A DNA stretch of 38,411 bases from Clostridiales bacterium (GTDB taxonomy: Bacteria > Bacillota > Clostridia > Christensenellales > CAG-138), in the NCBI GenBank assembly GCA_012517905.1, contig JAAYUE010000042.1, forward strand, positions 1-38,411. The letters run 5' to 3'. Shown here piece after piece: positions 23,613 to 32,396 of this stretch. The translations under genes were made by a program, and so were the position numbers. Below the pieces are notes generated by a model. The model ran no database searches. It had not been told where the DNA came from and saw only the letters and a list, made by a program, of their open reading frames with translations. Every line of letters starts with the position of its first letter. The first letter of the stretch is position 1.

Positions 23613-24446
23613 TTATGGCGCGAACTCGATTTGAACGGAGTACTCTTCCGCGACGGCGCGGACGATCGGGGAGAAAAGCTGCCGCACTTGCTTGAGCGCG
23701 GCGGCGTCCGCCTTGACGAGCATTTCCTCGCCAGAGAGCTGCTCCGTCATCGAGTCCTGAATGTTCTGCTCGAGCAGGTTCAGCTGCTCGTTGGTGAGCT
23801 TGATTTCGCCGAAGGCGAAGAGCGCCTTTTTCGTCTCTTCAAACTCTGTCTTCTCCACGTCCACGGTGACGTAGGAAAGCGCGGCGTGCGGAATGGAGAC
23901 CGTCACCAGACGGGCGTCCGTATCCAGCGCGATCTCCGCGTCGGTCAGGCCGGAGAGGTCCACGGTGTAGACGCCCGTGCCGAAGGAGCGAACGATTTGA
24001 GATTTTTCAAACAGCGCGAGGTTTGCCAGCGCCTGGGATACGCGCGTGGTGACGGTGATGTCCTGTTCCAGCACGACAAAATCGCTCTTTTCGCGCGACT
24101 CGCCGAGGATCGCTTCCGAAAAATCGATCTTGCTGTAGCCGAGCGTTTCGTCCGGCAGCAGGGAGGAGAACGAATCCGGCAGATCGATGTTCACGTCCGG
24201 CGTGAAAAAGCGTTCGATCCGCGGCAGAAGGAACAATATGGCGACGATGACGGCGGCGAGCACGACGCCGCGGAAGATCCACCTGAGATGGTGAAAGCGA
24301 AACCGCCTGCGCGGCTCGCGGTCGGTTCGCTCGACAACGTCCTCCGGTTCGCGCCGCCGGCTCTTGCCGGCTGCCTCCGCGCGGACGGCCTCGGAGCGCG
24401 CTTCGTCCCGGATGAGATCCGCGTTCGGGCGTTCGGTTTCGGACAT
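23613..24446 (-). CDS. DUF4230 membrane-anchored protein
   Basis: A 277-residue protein. ATG 24446 is preferred because GAGGGGGG precedes it; upstream extension crosses the promoter. A polar, Arg/Glu-rich N-terminus (residues 1-50) is followed by one membrane span (about 55-76) and an outer domain. LGYSKIDFSEAILGESREKSDFVVLEQDITV, then YTVDLSGL and LVTVSIPHA, give the DUF4230 pattern. Its function is unknown; in other Firmicutes it is a lone surface protein. The last third is helical (EQLNLLEQNIQDSM). It is a single gene with its own TTGACA promoter on the minus strand. Confidence 0.7.
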   Translation of the reverse strand: MSETERPNADLIRDEARSEAVRAEAAGKSRRREPEDVVERTDREPRRRFRFHHLRWIFRGVVLAAVIVAILFLLPRIERFFTPDVNIDLPDSFSSLLPDETLGYSKIDFSEAILGESREKSDFVVLEQDITVTTRVSQALANLALFEKSQIVRSFGTGVYTVDLSGLTDAEIALDTDARLVTVSIPHAALSYVTVDVEKTEFEETKKALFAFGEIKLTNEQLNLLEQNIQDSMTEQLSGEEMLVKADAAALKQVRQLFSPIVRAVAEEYSVQIEFAP

Positions 24447-24500
24447 GCGCAAATTCCCCCCTCTCGATTGCTGCTGGACACACTGAACGGATACAAGACC

Positions 24501-24530
24501 AGTATAAAAAACTTTGGCGCCGCGTGTCAA
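24501..24530 (-). promoter_or_regulatory. Sigma-A promoter for DUF4230 gene
   Basis: On the minus strand TTGACA (24525-24530), an 18-bp spacer and TATACT (24501-24506), about 55 bp before the start. Confidence 0.75.
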
Positions 24531-24654
24531 CGAGGCGGCGCAAACGCAACAGAACGTTTTCTCTATCGACATGTTTTCGCGCGGATCGCACTTGCAGAAT
24601 TTTCCGAGGATGGCAAATCGATAGAAGCTCCGGACGATTTTCTGTTGTTTATTC

Positions 24655-24684
24655 AGAAAAGCCGCCCTCATTGCTGAGAGCGGC
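24655..24684 (-). terminator. Terminator of the DUF1428 gene
   Basis: On the minus strand a 10-bp stem (GCCGCTCTCA / TGAGGGCGGC, one T-G pair) capped by the GNRA tetraloop GCAA is followed by TTTT, 30 bp past the stop of the gene at 24714. Confidence 0.75.
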
Positions 24685-24713
24685 CATACGGCTTTGCATT
24701 CTATTGTTTGTTG

Positions 24714-25094
24714 TCAGCCTTCCACTTCGACCTGAAATCCGCCATAAACGACTTTACTCATGTCAAAGGGCATCGCCATCGCTTCCTGCCCGGCCATCTG
24801 CTGACTCATCTCTTCCATCACCTTGGCATTCACTTCATCCCGATGTTCTTTGGATTGAAAGACGATAAAAGAGAACCAAACGGTATCATCAGCGCTTGCT
24901 CCGGCCACTTCGGGGAACGCGCGCGCCGTCATACCGCCCATATCCGGCGGGACGAGGGCATCGCCCCGGGATTCATAATACGCAAGCGCGCCGTGCTTCA
25001 TCCAGGCATCTCGGCCCATTTCAGCCATTTTCTTGTATTCTTCTATTTTGTCTTTCGGTACGACAAGCACAAATCCGTCTATATATTTTGCCAC
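24714..25094 (-). CDS. DUF1428 family protein (YbaA-like)
   Basis: A 126-residue soluble protein. The GTG at 25094 is chosen because GGGAGGTGA lies at good spacing upstream; the ATG at 25145 has none and overlaps the promoter. KYIDGFVLVVPKDKIEEYKKMAE, the WMKHGALAYYES region, WFSFIVFQSKEHRDEVNAKVM and the closing DMSKVVYGGFQV are characteristic of DUF1428, a dimeric ferredoxin-like alpha-beta barrel group without known function. It is a single-gene unit. Confidence 0.8.
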   Translation of the reverse strand: MAKYIDGFVLVVPKDKIEEYKKMAEMGRDAWMKHGALAYYESRGDALVPPDMGGMTARAFPEVAGASADDTVWFSFIVFQSKEHRDEVNAKVMEEMSQQMAGQEAMAMPFDMSKVVYGGFQVEVEG

Positions 25095-25128
25095 TGTGGA
25101 TTCACCTCCCAGTTGATCACTATTTATT

Positions 25129-25156
25129 ATTGTATCATTTGGCAAAGCAAAATCAA
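25129..25156 (-). promoter_or_regulatory. Putative promoter of the DUF1428 gene
   Basis: On the minus strand TTGATT (25151-25156), a 16-bp spacer and TACAAT (25129-25134), about 35 bp before the GTG start. Confidence 0.5.
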
Positions 25157-25316
25157 CGGTGCGCGCCGGTTATCGGTGACAGTATCACCAAGGGCTCGGG
25201 GGACGCGAAAGGAGGGAATGAGCGAAGAAACACGAAGCAAACAAGACCGGATCTGGAAATCTATGCAGCATATCCGCATATATCGCATAAATCTTGAAAA
25301 ATCAAGTATATTTGCC

Positions 25317-25345
25317 TTGACGCGCCAACCGGCCGCTGATATAAT
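25317..25345 (+). promoter_or_regulatory. Sigma-A promoter for Re-citrate synthase
   Basis: TTGACG (25317-25322), a 17-bp spacer and TATAAT (25340-25345), 54 bp before the start codon. Confidence 0.8.
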
Positions 25346-25358
25346 AAACGACAAAATA

Positions 25359-25382
25359 TTGTATACAAGCATGCAAGCATGC
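25359..25382 (+). promoter_or_regulatory. Palindromic operator and tandem octamer in the citrate synthase leader
   Basis: TTGTATACAA (25359-25368) is a perfect palindrome of the kind bound by FadR-type GntR regulators. It starts about 7 nt past the expected transcript start and overlaps two tandem copies of AAGCATGC (25367-25382). A repressor bound here would block elongation. The regulator is not in this window. Confidence 0.5.
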
Positions 25383-25398
25383 TGAAGAGGAGGGAACG

Positions 25399-26763
25399 AT
25401 GAGCAAGATCGTATTTGACGACCATACGAATCTACTGCGCGAGAACTATTACGAGTACGATGTGCAGGATGTACCGGAGGCGAACCTGTTCCCGGAAATC
25501 TTCACCTTCGACGAGATCCCCAAAATCGCCTTCAACCAGCGCCTCGTCCCCATGCGCATGCCCAAGGACATCTGGATCACCGACACGACCTTCCGCGACG
25601 GACAGCAGTCCCGCGCGCCGTTTACGAGCGAGCAGATTGTTCGTCTCTTCGACCTGATGCACGAACTCGGCGGCCCGAACGGGCTGATCCGCCAGAGCGA
25701 GTTTTTCGTATACAGCCAGCAGGACCGGCAGGCGCTGGAGCTCTGCCGCGACCGCGGGTACCGCTTTCCGGAGATTACGACGTGGATCCGCGCGTCCGAG
25801 AGCGACTTTAACCTCGTCAAGGAGCTCGGCGTGCGCGAGACGGGCATCCTCGTCTCCTGCTCGGATTACCACATCTTCAACAAGATGAACCTCACCCGCC
25901 GGCAGGCGATGGACAAGTATCTCGGCGTGGTCAAGATGGCGCTGGATCGCGGCATCGTGCCGCGCTGCCACTTTGAGGACATCACCCGCGCGGATTTCTA
26001 CGGGTTTGTCGTGCCGTTTGCCCACGCGCTGGCGCAGCTCTCCGAAGAGGCGGGCATCCCGATCAAGATCCGCTGCTGCGACACGCTCGGACTCGGCGTG
26101 GCGTATCCCGGCGCGAGCCTTCCGCGCAGCGTGCCCGGCATCATCTACGGCCTGCGGCACTATGGCAACGTGCCGAGCTCTCTGCTGGAATGGCACGGGC
26201 ACAACGATTTTTACAAGGCCGTTTCCAACGCCGCCGCCGCGTGGCTGTACGGCGCGTCCGCCGCGAACTGCTCGCTGCTCGGCATTGGAGAGCGCACGGG
26301 CAACTGCCCGCTCGAGGGCATGGTCATGGAATACTGCCAGCTGCGCGGCTCGTCGGACGGCATGAACCTCTCGGCCATCACGGAAATTGCGGACTATTTC
26401 GAGAAGGAAATCGGCTATGAAATTCCGCCGATGACGCCGTTTGCGGGCAAGAACTTCAACTCGACCCGCGCGGGCATCCATGCGGACGGGCTGCTGAAGG
26501 ACGAGCGCATCTACAGCATCTTCGACACCGGCATGATCCTCAACCGCCCCGCCGAGGTCATGGTGGACGCGCACAGCGGCACCGCCGGCATCGCTTACTG
26601 GCTCAACACGCACCTGGGCGTCGATCTCGACAAGCGCAGCCCCGTCGTGTCCGCGATCAAGGACCGCATCGACACGCTCTACGAGGCCTGCCGCACGACC
26701 GTCATGAGCAACGCCGAGCTCGAAGCGATCGCCGTGGACGAGCTGGGCAAGGACGCGAAGTAA
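25399..26763 (+). CDS. Re-citrate synthase-like protein (isopropylmalate/homocitrate synthase family)
   Basis: A 454-residue DRE-TIM metallolyase. TDTTFRDGQQ (61-70) holds the catalytic Arg-Asp pair and HGHND (266-270) the metal-binding histidines. The whole N-terminal pattern (GGPNGLIRQSEFF, WIRASESDF, ETGILVSCSDYHIF) resembles the Re-face citrate synthase described from Clostridium kluyveri more than LeuA or NifV, and it lacks the LeuA C-terminal regulatory domain. The likely reaction is acetyl-CoA plus oxaloacetate to citrate, feeding 2-oxoglutarate and glutamate synthesis in anaerobes without the usual GltA. Homocitrate or isopropylmalate synthase activity cannot be excluded. GAGGAGGGAACG precedes the ATG. 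It is a single gene with its own promoter, operator and terminator. Confidence 0.75.
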   Translation: MSKIVFDDHTNLLRENYYEYDVQDVPEANLFPEIFTFDEIPKIAFNQRLVPMRMPKDIWITDTTFRDGQQSRAPFTSEQIVRLFDLMHELGGPNGLIRQSEFFVYSQQDRQALELCRDRGYRFPEITTWIRASESDFNLVKELGVRETGILVSCSDYHIFNKMNLTRRQAMDKYLGVVKMALDRGIVPRCHFEDITRADFYGFVVPFAHALAQLSEEAGIPIKIRCCDTLGLGVAYPGASLPRSVPGIIYGLRHYGNVPSSLLEWHGHNDFYKAVSNAAAAWLYGASAANCSLLGIGERTGNCPLEGMVMEYCQLRGSSDGMNLSAITEIADYFEKEIGYEIPPMTPFAGKNFNSTRAGIHADGLLKDERIYSIFDTGMILNRPAEVMVDAHSGTAGIAYWLNTHLGVDLDKRSPVVSAIKDRIDTLYEACRTTVMSNAELEAIAVDELGKDAK

Positions 26764-26776
26764 CGATTCGAACAGA

Positions 26777-26811
26777 TAAAAAACGAGCCGTCGATCGACG
26801 GCTCGTTTTTC
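26777..26811. terminator. Bidirectional terminator, citrate synthase / pot operon
   Basis: AAAAACGAGCCGTCGATCGACGGCTCGTTTTT forms a long perfect stem with A and T flanks; it can end both the citrate synthase transcript and the convergent pot operon. Confidence 0.85.
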
Positions 26812-26826
26812 GTTGCGAGAAACGCG

Positions 26827-27867
26827 TTACGCGGCCTTTACCTTGGTCCAGGCGTCCGAGAACACCTTGACGAAATCGCCGAGGTCTTCGAATATCTGGC
26901 AGCGGTCCAGCACGTCCTGCGGGGGGTTATAGGTCGGGTCGTCCGTGTAGTCCGGCCCCATGATGGCGAGCGCCGCCGCATTCGGCGTGGAGTAACCGAT
27001 GTATTCGGAGTTCTGCGCGGCGACGTCCGCGTCGCAGAGAAAGTTGATGAACGCCTCCGCTTCCGCGGTGTGCTGCGAGGTCTTCGGGATGATGATGTTG
27101 TCAAACCAGACGTTGCTGCCCTCCATCGGCACGGCGTAGGCAAGGTCCGGATTTTCTTCGATGCAGTAGACCGCGTCGCCGGAGTAGACCACGCCCATGG
27201 CCGCGCTGCCGTTGATGAGCTCCATCTTGATGTCGTCCGTCAGATAGGCGCGCACGAGCGGCTTCTGCTCAATCAGCGCTTCCTGCGCGGCGAGAACGTC
27301 CGCTTCGTTGCGGGTGTTGATGTCGTAGCCGAGCTTTTTGAGCGTGATGCCGATGGTGTCGCGCATGCTGTCGTACATGAGGATTTCGCCTGCGTACTTC
27401 TCATTCCAGAGGATGTTCCAGCTGTCCACGGGATCGCTCACCATGGTCGTGTTGTAGAGGATGCCGACCGTGCCCCACATATACGGCACGCTGTAGGTGT
27501 TGCCCGGATCGAAGGAGAGGTCCAGAAAGCGCGGGTCGATGTTGCTCAGGTTCGGAATGTTGCTCTTGTCGATGGCGTAGAGCAGATCGTCCGCGACGAG
27601 CTTTTCGATGATGTAGTCCGAGGGGAAGCATACGTCGTAGATGTTGTCCGGCGAGGCGAGCTTGACGAGCATCTCCTCGTTGCTGGTCATTGTCGTATAC
27701 TTGACCTTGATGCCGGTTTCGTCCTCAAACTGGCGCAGCAGTTCAGGGTCAATGTAGTCGCCCCAGTTGAGCACATTGAGCGTCGTCTTGCCGCCGCCGC
27801 AGGCAAAGAGCGAGAGCGACAGCGCGAGGGCAAGCGCGAGGCATACGATTTTTTTCAGCGTTTTCAT
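26827..27867 (-). CDS. potD: Spermidine/putrescine-binding lipoprotein PotD
   Basis: A 346-residue extracellular solute-binding protein. The signal peptide ends in the lipobox LFAC (Cys23), so it is lipid-anchored outside the membrane. LNVLNWGDYIDPELLRQFE (about 29-47), CFPSDYIIEKL, VPYMWGTVGILYN (about 129-141) and WNILWNEKYAG are characteristic of PotD/PotF-type polyamine binders. It would hand polyamine to PotBC. GGAGGAAATC precedes ATG. It is the last gene of the operon, 87 bp after potC; a short GGCCGC/GCGGCC hairpin (27914-27933) sits in this gap and may adjust its expression relative to the permeases. Confidence 0.9.
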   Translation of the reverse strand: MKTLKKIVCLALALALSLSLFACGGGKTTLNVLNWGDYIDPELLRQFEDETGIKVKYTTMTSNEEMLVKLASPDNIYDVCFPSDYIIEKLVADDLLYAIDKSNIPNLSNIDPRFLDLSFDPGNTYSVPYMWGTVGILYNTTMVSDPVDSWNILWNEKYAGEILMYDSMRDTIGITLKKLGYDINTRNEADVLAAQEALIEQKPLVRAYLTDDIKMELINGSAAMGVVYSGDAVYCIEENPDLAYAVPMEGSNVWFDNIIIPKTSQHTAEAEAFINFLCDADVAAQNSEYIGYSTPNAAALAIMGPDYTDDPTYNPPQDVLDRCQIFEDLGDFVKVFSDAWTKVKAA

Positions 27868-27954
27868 TTGTTGATTTCCTCCTGATGATATAGGGTAACT
27901 GGGAATATCTTCCGGCCGCTTAGTCGGGCGGCCCGTTTGAGCGGATGAGCGGGG

Positions 27955-28764
27955 TTATCGCTTCATGCCGACCTTGCTGCTCTGCAGCTCGGCGTTTCGT
28001 TCCTCGCGGATGCTCTTGAGGTTGACGATGAGCAGCAGCGTGACCACCGGCACGAAGATGATGGTGGACAGCGCGGGGTTCACGCCGCGGCGCGCGGAGG
28101 CGTAGATGTACATCGAGAGGTTGTCCACGCCGTTTCCGGCAAAGAAGCTGATCACGAAATCGTCCAGCGAGAGCGTAAACGCCATGATGAGCCCCGAGAC
28201 GATGCCGGGCATGATATCCGGAATGACCACCTTCTGAATCGCCTGCATGGGCGTGCAGCCCAGGTCCAACGCCGCCTCGTAGAGCATATCCGAACTCTGC
28301 CGCAGCTTCGGCAGCACGGAGAAGATCACGTACGGCAGGTTGAAGGTGATGTGCGCGATCAACAGGCGCGTGTAGCCGTCCTTGAGGCCGACGAAGAGAA
28401 AGAGCAGCATCAGCGAGATGCCGGTCACGAGGTCGGGGTTGACCATCGGCAGCTGGGAGATGTTTTCCAGCAGCAGCTTGTCGCGCCGCTTCATGGCGTG
28501 CAGGCCGATGGCAGCGAGCGTGCCGAGCACGGTCGCCACCACGGAAGAAATCGCCGCGACGGAGAGCGTGACCACCAGCGCGTCCGTGATCTCCGGCGTG
28601 CGGAAAAGCTGGGCGTACCAGTCGAAGGTAAAGCCTGTCCAGTTGCCGAGCGTCTTGCTCTGGTTGAAGGAGAAGACGATCAGAATCAGAATCGGCGCGT
28701 AGAGAAACACGAGCATCAGCCCGAGATACGTGCCGGAGAAGAACTTTTTCAGGCGGGTCACCAT
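27955..28764 (-). CDS. potC: Polyamine ABC transporter permease PotC
   Basis: A 269-residue inner-membrane permease with six hydrophobic spans. The cytoplasmic EAA loop EAALDLGCTPMQAIQKVVIPDIMPGI (abbreviated here to EAALDLG...P) contacts the ATPase, and AFTLSLDDFVISFF is typical of PotC. The start overlaps the potB stop by 7 bp, showing translational coupling. It forms the translocation channel with PotB. Confidence 0.9.
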   Translation of the reverse strand: MVTRLKKFFSGTYLGLMLVFLYAPILILIVFSFNQSKTLGNWTGFTFDWYAQLFRTPEITDALVVTLSVAAISSVVATVLGTLAAIGLHAMKRRDKLLLENISQLPMVNPDLVTGISLMLLFLFVGLKDGYTRLLIAHITFNLPYVIFSVLPKLRQSSDMLYEAALDLGCTPMQAIQKVVIPDIMPGIVSGLIMAFTLSLDDFVISFFAGNGVDNLSMYIYASARRGVNPALSTIIFVPVVTLLLIVNLKSIREERNAELQSSKVGMKR

Positions 28765-29585
28765 AGCCTTCCGCCTCCTTCGTCGCCGGTCGTGCGCTCG
28801 GCCTTCTTCATGAACGTCATGGAAATGAGCACGAACACCAGCAGGATGACGGAGAGCGCGCTGCCCGCGTTCCAGGACTGCTCCGTGATGAACTTCATAT
28901 AGATGAGGTCGCCGTAGAGCATGGTCTTGCCGCCGCCGAGCAGCTGTGAGATGGCAAACGTCGTCGTGCTCGGGATGAATACCATCGTAATGCCCGAGAT
29001 GATGCCCGGCATGGAGAGCGGGAGCACCACCTTGAGAAACGTCTTCGTCGGGTTTGCGCCGAGATCCGCCGCCGCCTCGATGTAGCTTCTGTCGAGCTTG
29101 ATGAGCGTGGTGTAGATCGGCAGAATCATGAACGGCAGAAAGTTATACACCATGCCGAGCAGCACGGCCGACTCGGTGTAGAGCATGTTGGAAAACGCGC
29201 CGAGCAGCACCTTCCACGCGTAGGTGCGCAGGAGGAAATTCATCCACATCGGCACGATGAAAAACACCGAGAGCAGCGCCGCCGTCGCCTTTTTCATCTG
29301 CGAGAGCAGATAGGCGACGGGATAGCCCAGCAGCAGACAGAGCACGGTGGTGTACAGCGCGAAGCGCACGCTGTCCAGCAGCACGCGCATGTTGTCCCAG
29401 TTCGCCGCCTGCAGGATGTTGCCTGCTGTCAGCCCGCCGTCGCCCGTGAACGCATAGTAGAGGATGAGCAGCATGGGCGCGACGATGAACACCGCCATCC
29501 ATACGACGTACGGATAGGCGAACACGCTTCTGCGAACGTGCATCCCGCCCGCGCTTTTCGGTTTTTTTGCGTCAGTTCGTTTCAT
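28758..29585 (-). CDS. potB: Polyamine ABC transporter permease PotB
   Basis: A 275-residue permease with an N-terminal basic segment (residues 1-18) and six membrane spans. The EAA loop [20 protein letters not shown] and the preceding [15 protein letters not shown] pattern match PotB/PotH. ATG 29585 overlaps the potA stop by 14 bp. It pairs with PotC to form the membrane channel for spermidine or putrescine. Confidence 0.9.
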   Translation of the reverse strand: MKRTDAKKPKSAGGMHVRRSVFAYPYVVWMAVFIVAPMLLILYYAFTGDGGLTAGNILQAANWDNMRVLLDSVRFALYTTVLCLLLGYPVAYLLSQMKKATAALLSVFFIVPMWMNFLLRTYAWKVLLGAFSNMLYTESAVLLGMVYNFLPFMILPIYTTLIKLDRSYIEAAADLGANPTKTFLKVVLPLSMPGIISGITMVFIPSTTTFAISQLLGGGKTMLYGDLIYMKFITEQSWNAGSALSVILLVFVLISMTFMKKAERTTGDEGGGRLW

Positions 29586-30951
29586 TTGCGCTCACCGCGA
29601 TCTTGTCCGCGGGTACGGAAATTCCGATTTCTTCGCCGGATTCCATATATTCCTGCGAGTAGGCGATCCAGTCCTCCTCGTCGCAGGTGATCGTGACTTC
29701 ATAGTGCGTGCCGAGGAACATGCAGGCGCGCACCACGCCTGTGAGCACGCTCTCTTCGGGCGGGACGAGCAGAACGTCCGCCGGGGCGATGGCGACGAGC
29801 ACGTCGTCCTTCGTCTCGAACGCGTCCAGCCCCGCGCAGGCAAAGCGCTGACTGCAGAACTCGACCTCGCCGTCGTCCGGGTAGGCGACCGCGTCGAAGA
29901 GGTTGGTCTGCTTGGTCTTCTTCATGATGTGGATGGCGTCCGGCGGAATCGAAATGCCGACGGCTTGCCCGCGCTCGACATAGTCCGTGGTCTGTATGAT
30001 CCACTCGTAGCCGCCGCAGTCCACGTCCACCTCGTAATGCACGCCCATGAACACCACGGAGACCGCCTTGCCGGACACGCGCGCGCCCTCCGCGGGCACG
30101 ATGTCGATGTCCTCGGGGCGGACGACCACGTCCACCTCGGTGTTCCGGCCGAATCCTTTATCCACGCAGTCGTAGACCACGCCGTTCATGCGCACCTTGT
30201 AGTCCTGCAGCATGATGCCGGGAATGATGTTGCTCTCGCCGATGAAATCCGCGACAAAGGGGTTTTTCGGCTCGTTGTAGACGTCCGTCGGGGTGCCGAT
30301 CTGCTGGATGACGCCGTCTTTCATGACCACGATGGTGTCGCTCATGGTGAGCGCTTCCTCCTGGTCGTGGGTGACGTAGATAAACGTGATGCCGAGGCGC
30401 TGCTGCATGTTTTTCAGCTCCACCTGCATCTCCTTGCGCAGCTTGAGGTCGAGCGCGCCGAGCGGCTCGTCGAGCAGCAACACCTGCGGTTCGTTGACGA
30501 GCGCGCGGGCGATGGCCACGCGCTGCTGCTGTCCGCCGGAGAGCTGTTCGACATAGCGCGCGCCGTAGCCCTTGAGATTGACGAGCTCGAGCATGGACTC
30601 GACCTTCCGTTTGACGACGGCCTTGTCCGCGCCGTGGATTTTGAGGCCGAAGGCGATGTTGTCGAATACGTTCAGATGCGGAAAGAGCGCGTACTTCTGA
30701 AAGACCGTGTTGACCTTTCTGAGGTATGGCGGCGTGTTCGCGATGTCCACGCCGTCCATCTCGATGCGCCCTTCGTCCGGCATGATAAAGCCCGCGATGA
30801 GGCGGAGCATGGTCGTCTTGCCGCAGCCGGAAGGGCCGAGCAGCGTCAGAAACTCTCCGTCCTTGATATAGAGATCGACATGCGAAAGCGCGACGTCCCC
30901 GCCGTATGCTTTCGAGACGTCGATAAGCTCGATCAAATGCTTGTCCTTCAT
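29572..30951 (-). CDS. potA: Polyamine ABC transporter ATPase PotA with duplicated C-terminal domain
   Basis: A 459-residue ATPase. ATG 30951 is chosen because the similarity begins there ([13 protein letters not shown]); the open frame further upstream overlaps the regulator. Walker A GPSGCGKT (39-46), Q-loop FQKYALFPH, signature LSGGQQQR (137-144) and Walker [12 protein letters not shown] (158-168) are intact, followed by the H-loop THDQEEA. The usual family length is about 350-380. The extra length comes from the C-terminal TOBE region, where [17 protein letters not shown]...GISIPPD is repeated about 110 residues later as [17 protein letters not shown]...GISVPAD. This looks like an internal TOBE duplication and may add a regulatory site. 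Confidence 0.9.
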   Translation of the reverse strand: MKDKHLIELIDVSKAYGGDVALSHVDLYIKDGEFLTLLGPSGCGKTTMLRLIAGFIMPDEGRIEMDGVDIANTPPYLRKVNTVFQKYALFPHLNVFDNIAFGLKIHGADKAVVKRKVESMLELVNLKGYGARYVEQLSGGQQQRVAIARALVNEPQVLLLDEPLGALDLKLRKEMQVELKNMQQRLGITFIYVTHDQEEALTMSDTIVVMKDGVIQQIGTPTDVYNEPKNPFVADFIGESNIIPGIMLQDYKVRMNGVVYDCVDKGFGRNTEVDVVVRPEDIDIVPAEGARVSGKAVSVVFMGVHYEVDVDCGGYEWIIQTTDYVERGQAVGISIPPDAIHIMKKTKQTNLFDAVAYPDDGEVEFCSQRFACAGLDAFETKDDVLVAIAPADVLLVPPEESVLTGVVRACMFLGTHYEVTITCDEEDWIAYSQEYMESGEEIGISVPADKIAVSANETN

Positions 30952-30962
30952 TAGATTTCTCC

Positions 30963-31499
30963 TTAAAAACTCGGCGGCGTGCTGACCCAGAGCACGTGCG
31001 CCTCGGTTTTTCCGCCGTTTGTCAGATAGTGCACGCGCGTCGGGCGAAAGTAAAAGCTGCCGCCCTTTTTCACGCGGTATTTCTTGCTGCCGAGCGTGAG
31101 CGTCACGCTCCCGCTGAGCACGTAGCCAAACTCCTCGCCCTCGTGCGGGTCGTCCTCCGCGCCGCTCACGCCCGCGGGAAGGGTGACGAGTATGGGTTCG
31201 AGCGCGTTCTTCTGCGCGCTGGTCACAAGCCAGCGGATCGTGTAGCCGTCCGGCTCCTCTTTGACGAACATGTCGTCCGCGCTGTATGTGACGGACTCCT
31301 CCTGCGATTCGCGGAAAAACGCGGCCACGTCGGTGCCCAGCGCCTCGAGGATATCCATGAGCGTGGCGATGGAAGGAGAGGTCAGTTCCCGTTCGAGCTG
31401 GGAGATGAATCCCTTGGTCAGCTCGGTACGGGCGGCCAGCTCTTCCTGCGTCAGACCGCGCTGCAGGCGCAGCTGTTTGATCTTGCCGCCGATCTCCAT
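30963..31499 (-). CDS. XRE-cupin transcriptional regulator of the pot operon (PuuR-like)
   Basis: A 178-residue protein with an XRE helix-turn-helix at residues 5-60 ([29 protein letters not shown]) and a C-terminal cupin domain ([19 protein letters not shown], about 118-136, then GGSFYFRP) that binds a small ligand. This is the architecture of PuuR and similar regulators of polyamine and amino-acid genes. It lies 11 bp upstream of potA in the same direction, so it probably controls its own operon, sensing polyamine through the cupin. AGAGGTGG precedes the ATG. Confidence 0.85.
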   Translation of the reverse strand: MEIGGKIKQLRLQRGLTQEELAARTELTKGFISQLERELTSPSIATLMDILEALGTDVAAFFRESQEESVTYSADDMFVKEEPDGYTIRWLVTSAQKNALEPILVTLPAGVSGAEDDPHEGEEFGYVLSGSVTLTLGSKKYRVKKGGSFYFRPTRVHYLTNGGKTEAHVLWVSTPPSF

Positions 31500-31525
31500 T
31501 TGAGTCTACCACCTCTAAACTTTGT

Positions 31526-31555
31526 GTTTACAGTCACTAAACGGAATTAAACCAA
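31526..31555 (-). promoter_or_regulatory. Putative pot operon promoter and operator
   Basis: On the minus strand TTGGTT (31550-31555), a 17-bp spacer and TGTAAA (31527-31532). The -10 overlaps the partial palindrome GTTTACAGTCACTAAAC (31526-31542), a likely site for the XRE-cupin protein encoded just downstream. Confidence 0.45.
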
Positions 31556-31823
31556 ATCGCATCGAAAAAGTCAATCCATTTTACGAGAATTTTTCCTGAT
31601 TGGGAGGCCGCGTTTTTCCGCGCGAGCCCCGGTGACTGACACCCGTGCGCGGAACGTTGCCCCGATCTTTCGGTTGCTGCGGAGTTACGCGGCAGAACGC
31701 CGGATTTTGTTGAAATATCCTTCCTTGCTTGCGCGCGTGCGTCGGGCATGATACACTCAGCTTAAGTGAATTGAAGGGGTAAGGAGAACAGGAGACAGAG
31801 GACTGAAAAAGGGGCGAACGCTT
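31556..31823. other. Intergenic region, no gene seen
   Basis: The space between the pot operon promoter and the hydrolase-like gene shows no ORF with a ribosome site, no RNA fold that I recognise and no strong promoter. TTGCTT near 31727 and ATGATA near 31749 could form a weak plus-strand promoter for the next gene. Confidence 0.4.
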
Positions 31824-32366
31824 ATGAAGACGGGGATTGCCATCTGTTTTCCCGGCACGGGGTTTACCTGCAAAGAAGCGCTGTTCGAGCGCCTTGCCAT
31901 GCGATATGCGGGGCGCGGCTACGATGTGATCAAGCTCGATTTTTCACATATTCCGTTTCGGGAGATCGAGTCGATGAACGAGGCGGTTTCCGTCGCACAG
32001 CGCGCGGTCAAGCGGCAGCTGCTCAACGCGCGGTTCGGCGATTACGAAGACGTCGTTTTCATCTCCAAGAGCCTCGGCACCATCCTCGCGGCGCATGCGG
32101 AGCGGGACTATGACATCCGTCCGCAGCACCTCTTTCTCACGCCGCTGCACAGGACGCTGTCGATGATCCGGCCCGACACGCGGGTGATCTCCATGGTGCT
32201 CGGCACGCAGGACCGGTTTTTGACCGGAAAAGCCCTCGCAAACTTCTGCGACGAAAGAAGCATCCGCTACTGTCTGGTGGATGGCGTAAACCATAGCCTG
32301 AAGGACGACGCGGACCCGGAACGCACGGCGCGCATCATCGAGCAGATCGTCCAGCTCTGCGAGTGA
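31824..32366 (+). CDS. Small alpha/beta-hydrolase-like protein
   Basis: A 180-residue protein with an alpha/beta-hydrolase-type plan: IAICFPGTGFTCKEALF near the start (first strand and oxyanion-type loop), VIKLDFSHIPF, DVVFISKSLGTILAA (about 74-88) at the nucleophile elbow, VISMVLGTQDRFL with a candidate Asp, and a late VDGVNHSLKDD with the His in catalytic position. The elbow reads SKSLG rather than the usual GxSxG, as in some small dienelactone-hydrolase relatives. It is about 60-100 residues shorter than typical members, with no lid. Substrate unknown. The GNAT gene follows after 30 bp, forming a two-gene unit ending at 32876. Confidence 0.6.
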   Translation: MKTGIAICFPGTGFTCKEALFERLAMRYAGRGYDVIKLDFSHIPFREIESMNEAVSVAQRAVKRQLLNARFGDYEDVVFISKSLGTILAAHAERDYDIRPQHLFLTPLHRTLSMIRPDTRVISMVLGTQDRFLTGKALANFCDERSIRYCLVDGVNHSLKDDADPERTARIIEQIVQLCE

Positions 32367-32396
32367 GGCGTAGTCTAAACGGGAACAGGAACGATC

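Noticed and set aside
25218-25385. Small ORF of 55 codons before the citrate synthase gene
   Set aside because: GGAGGG lies too close to its ATG (1-2 nt), it runs through the promoter and operator of the next gene, and the product has no recognisable feature.
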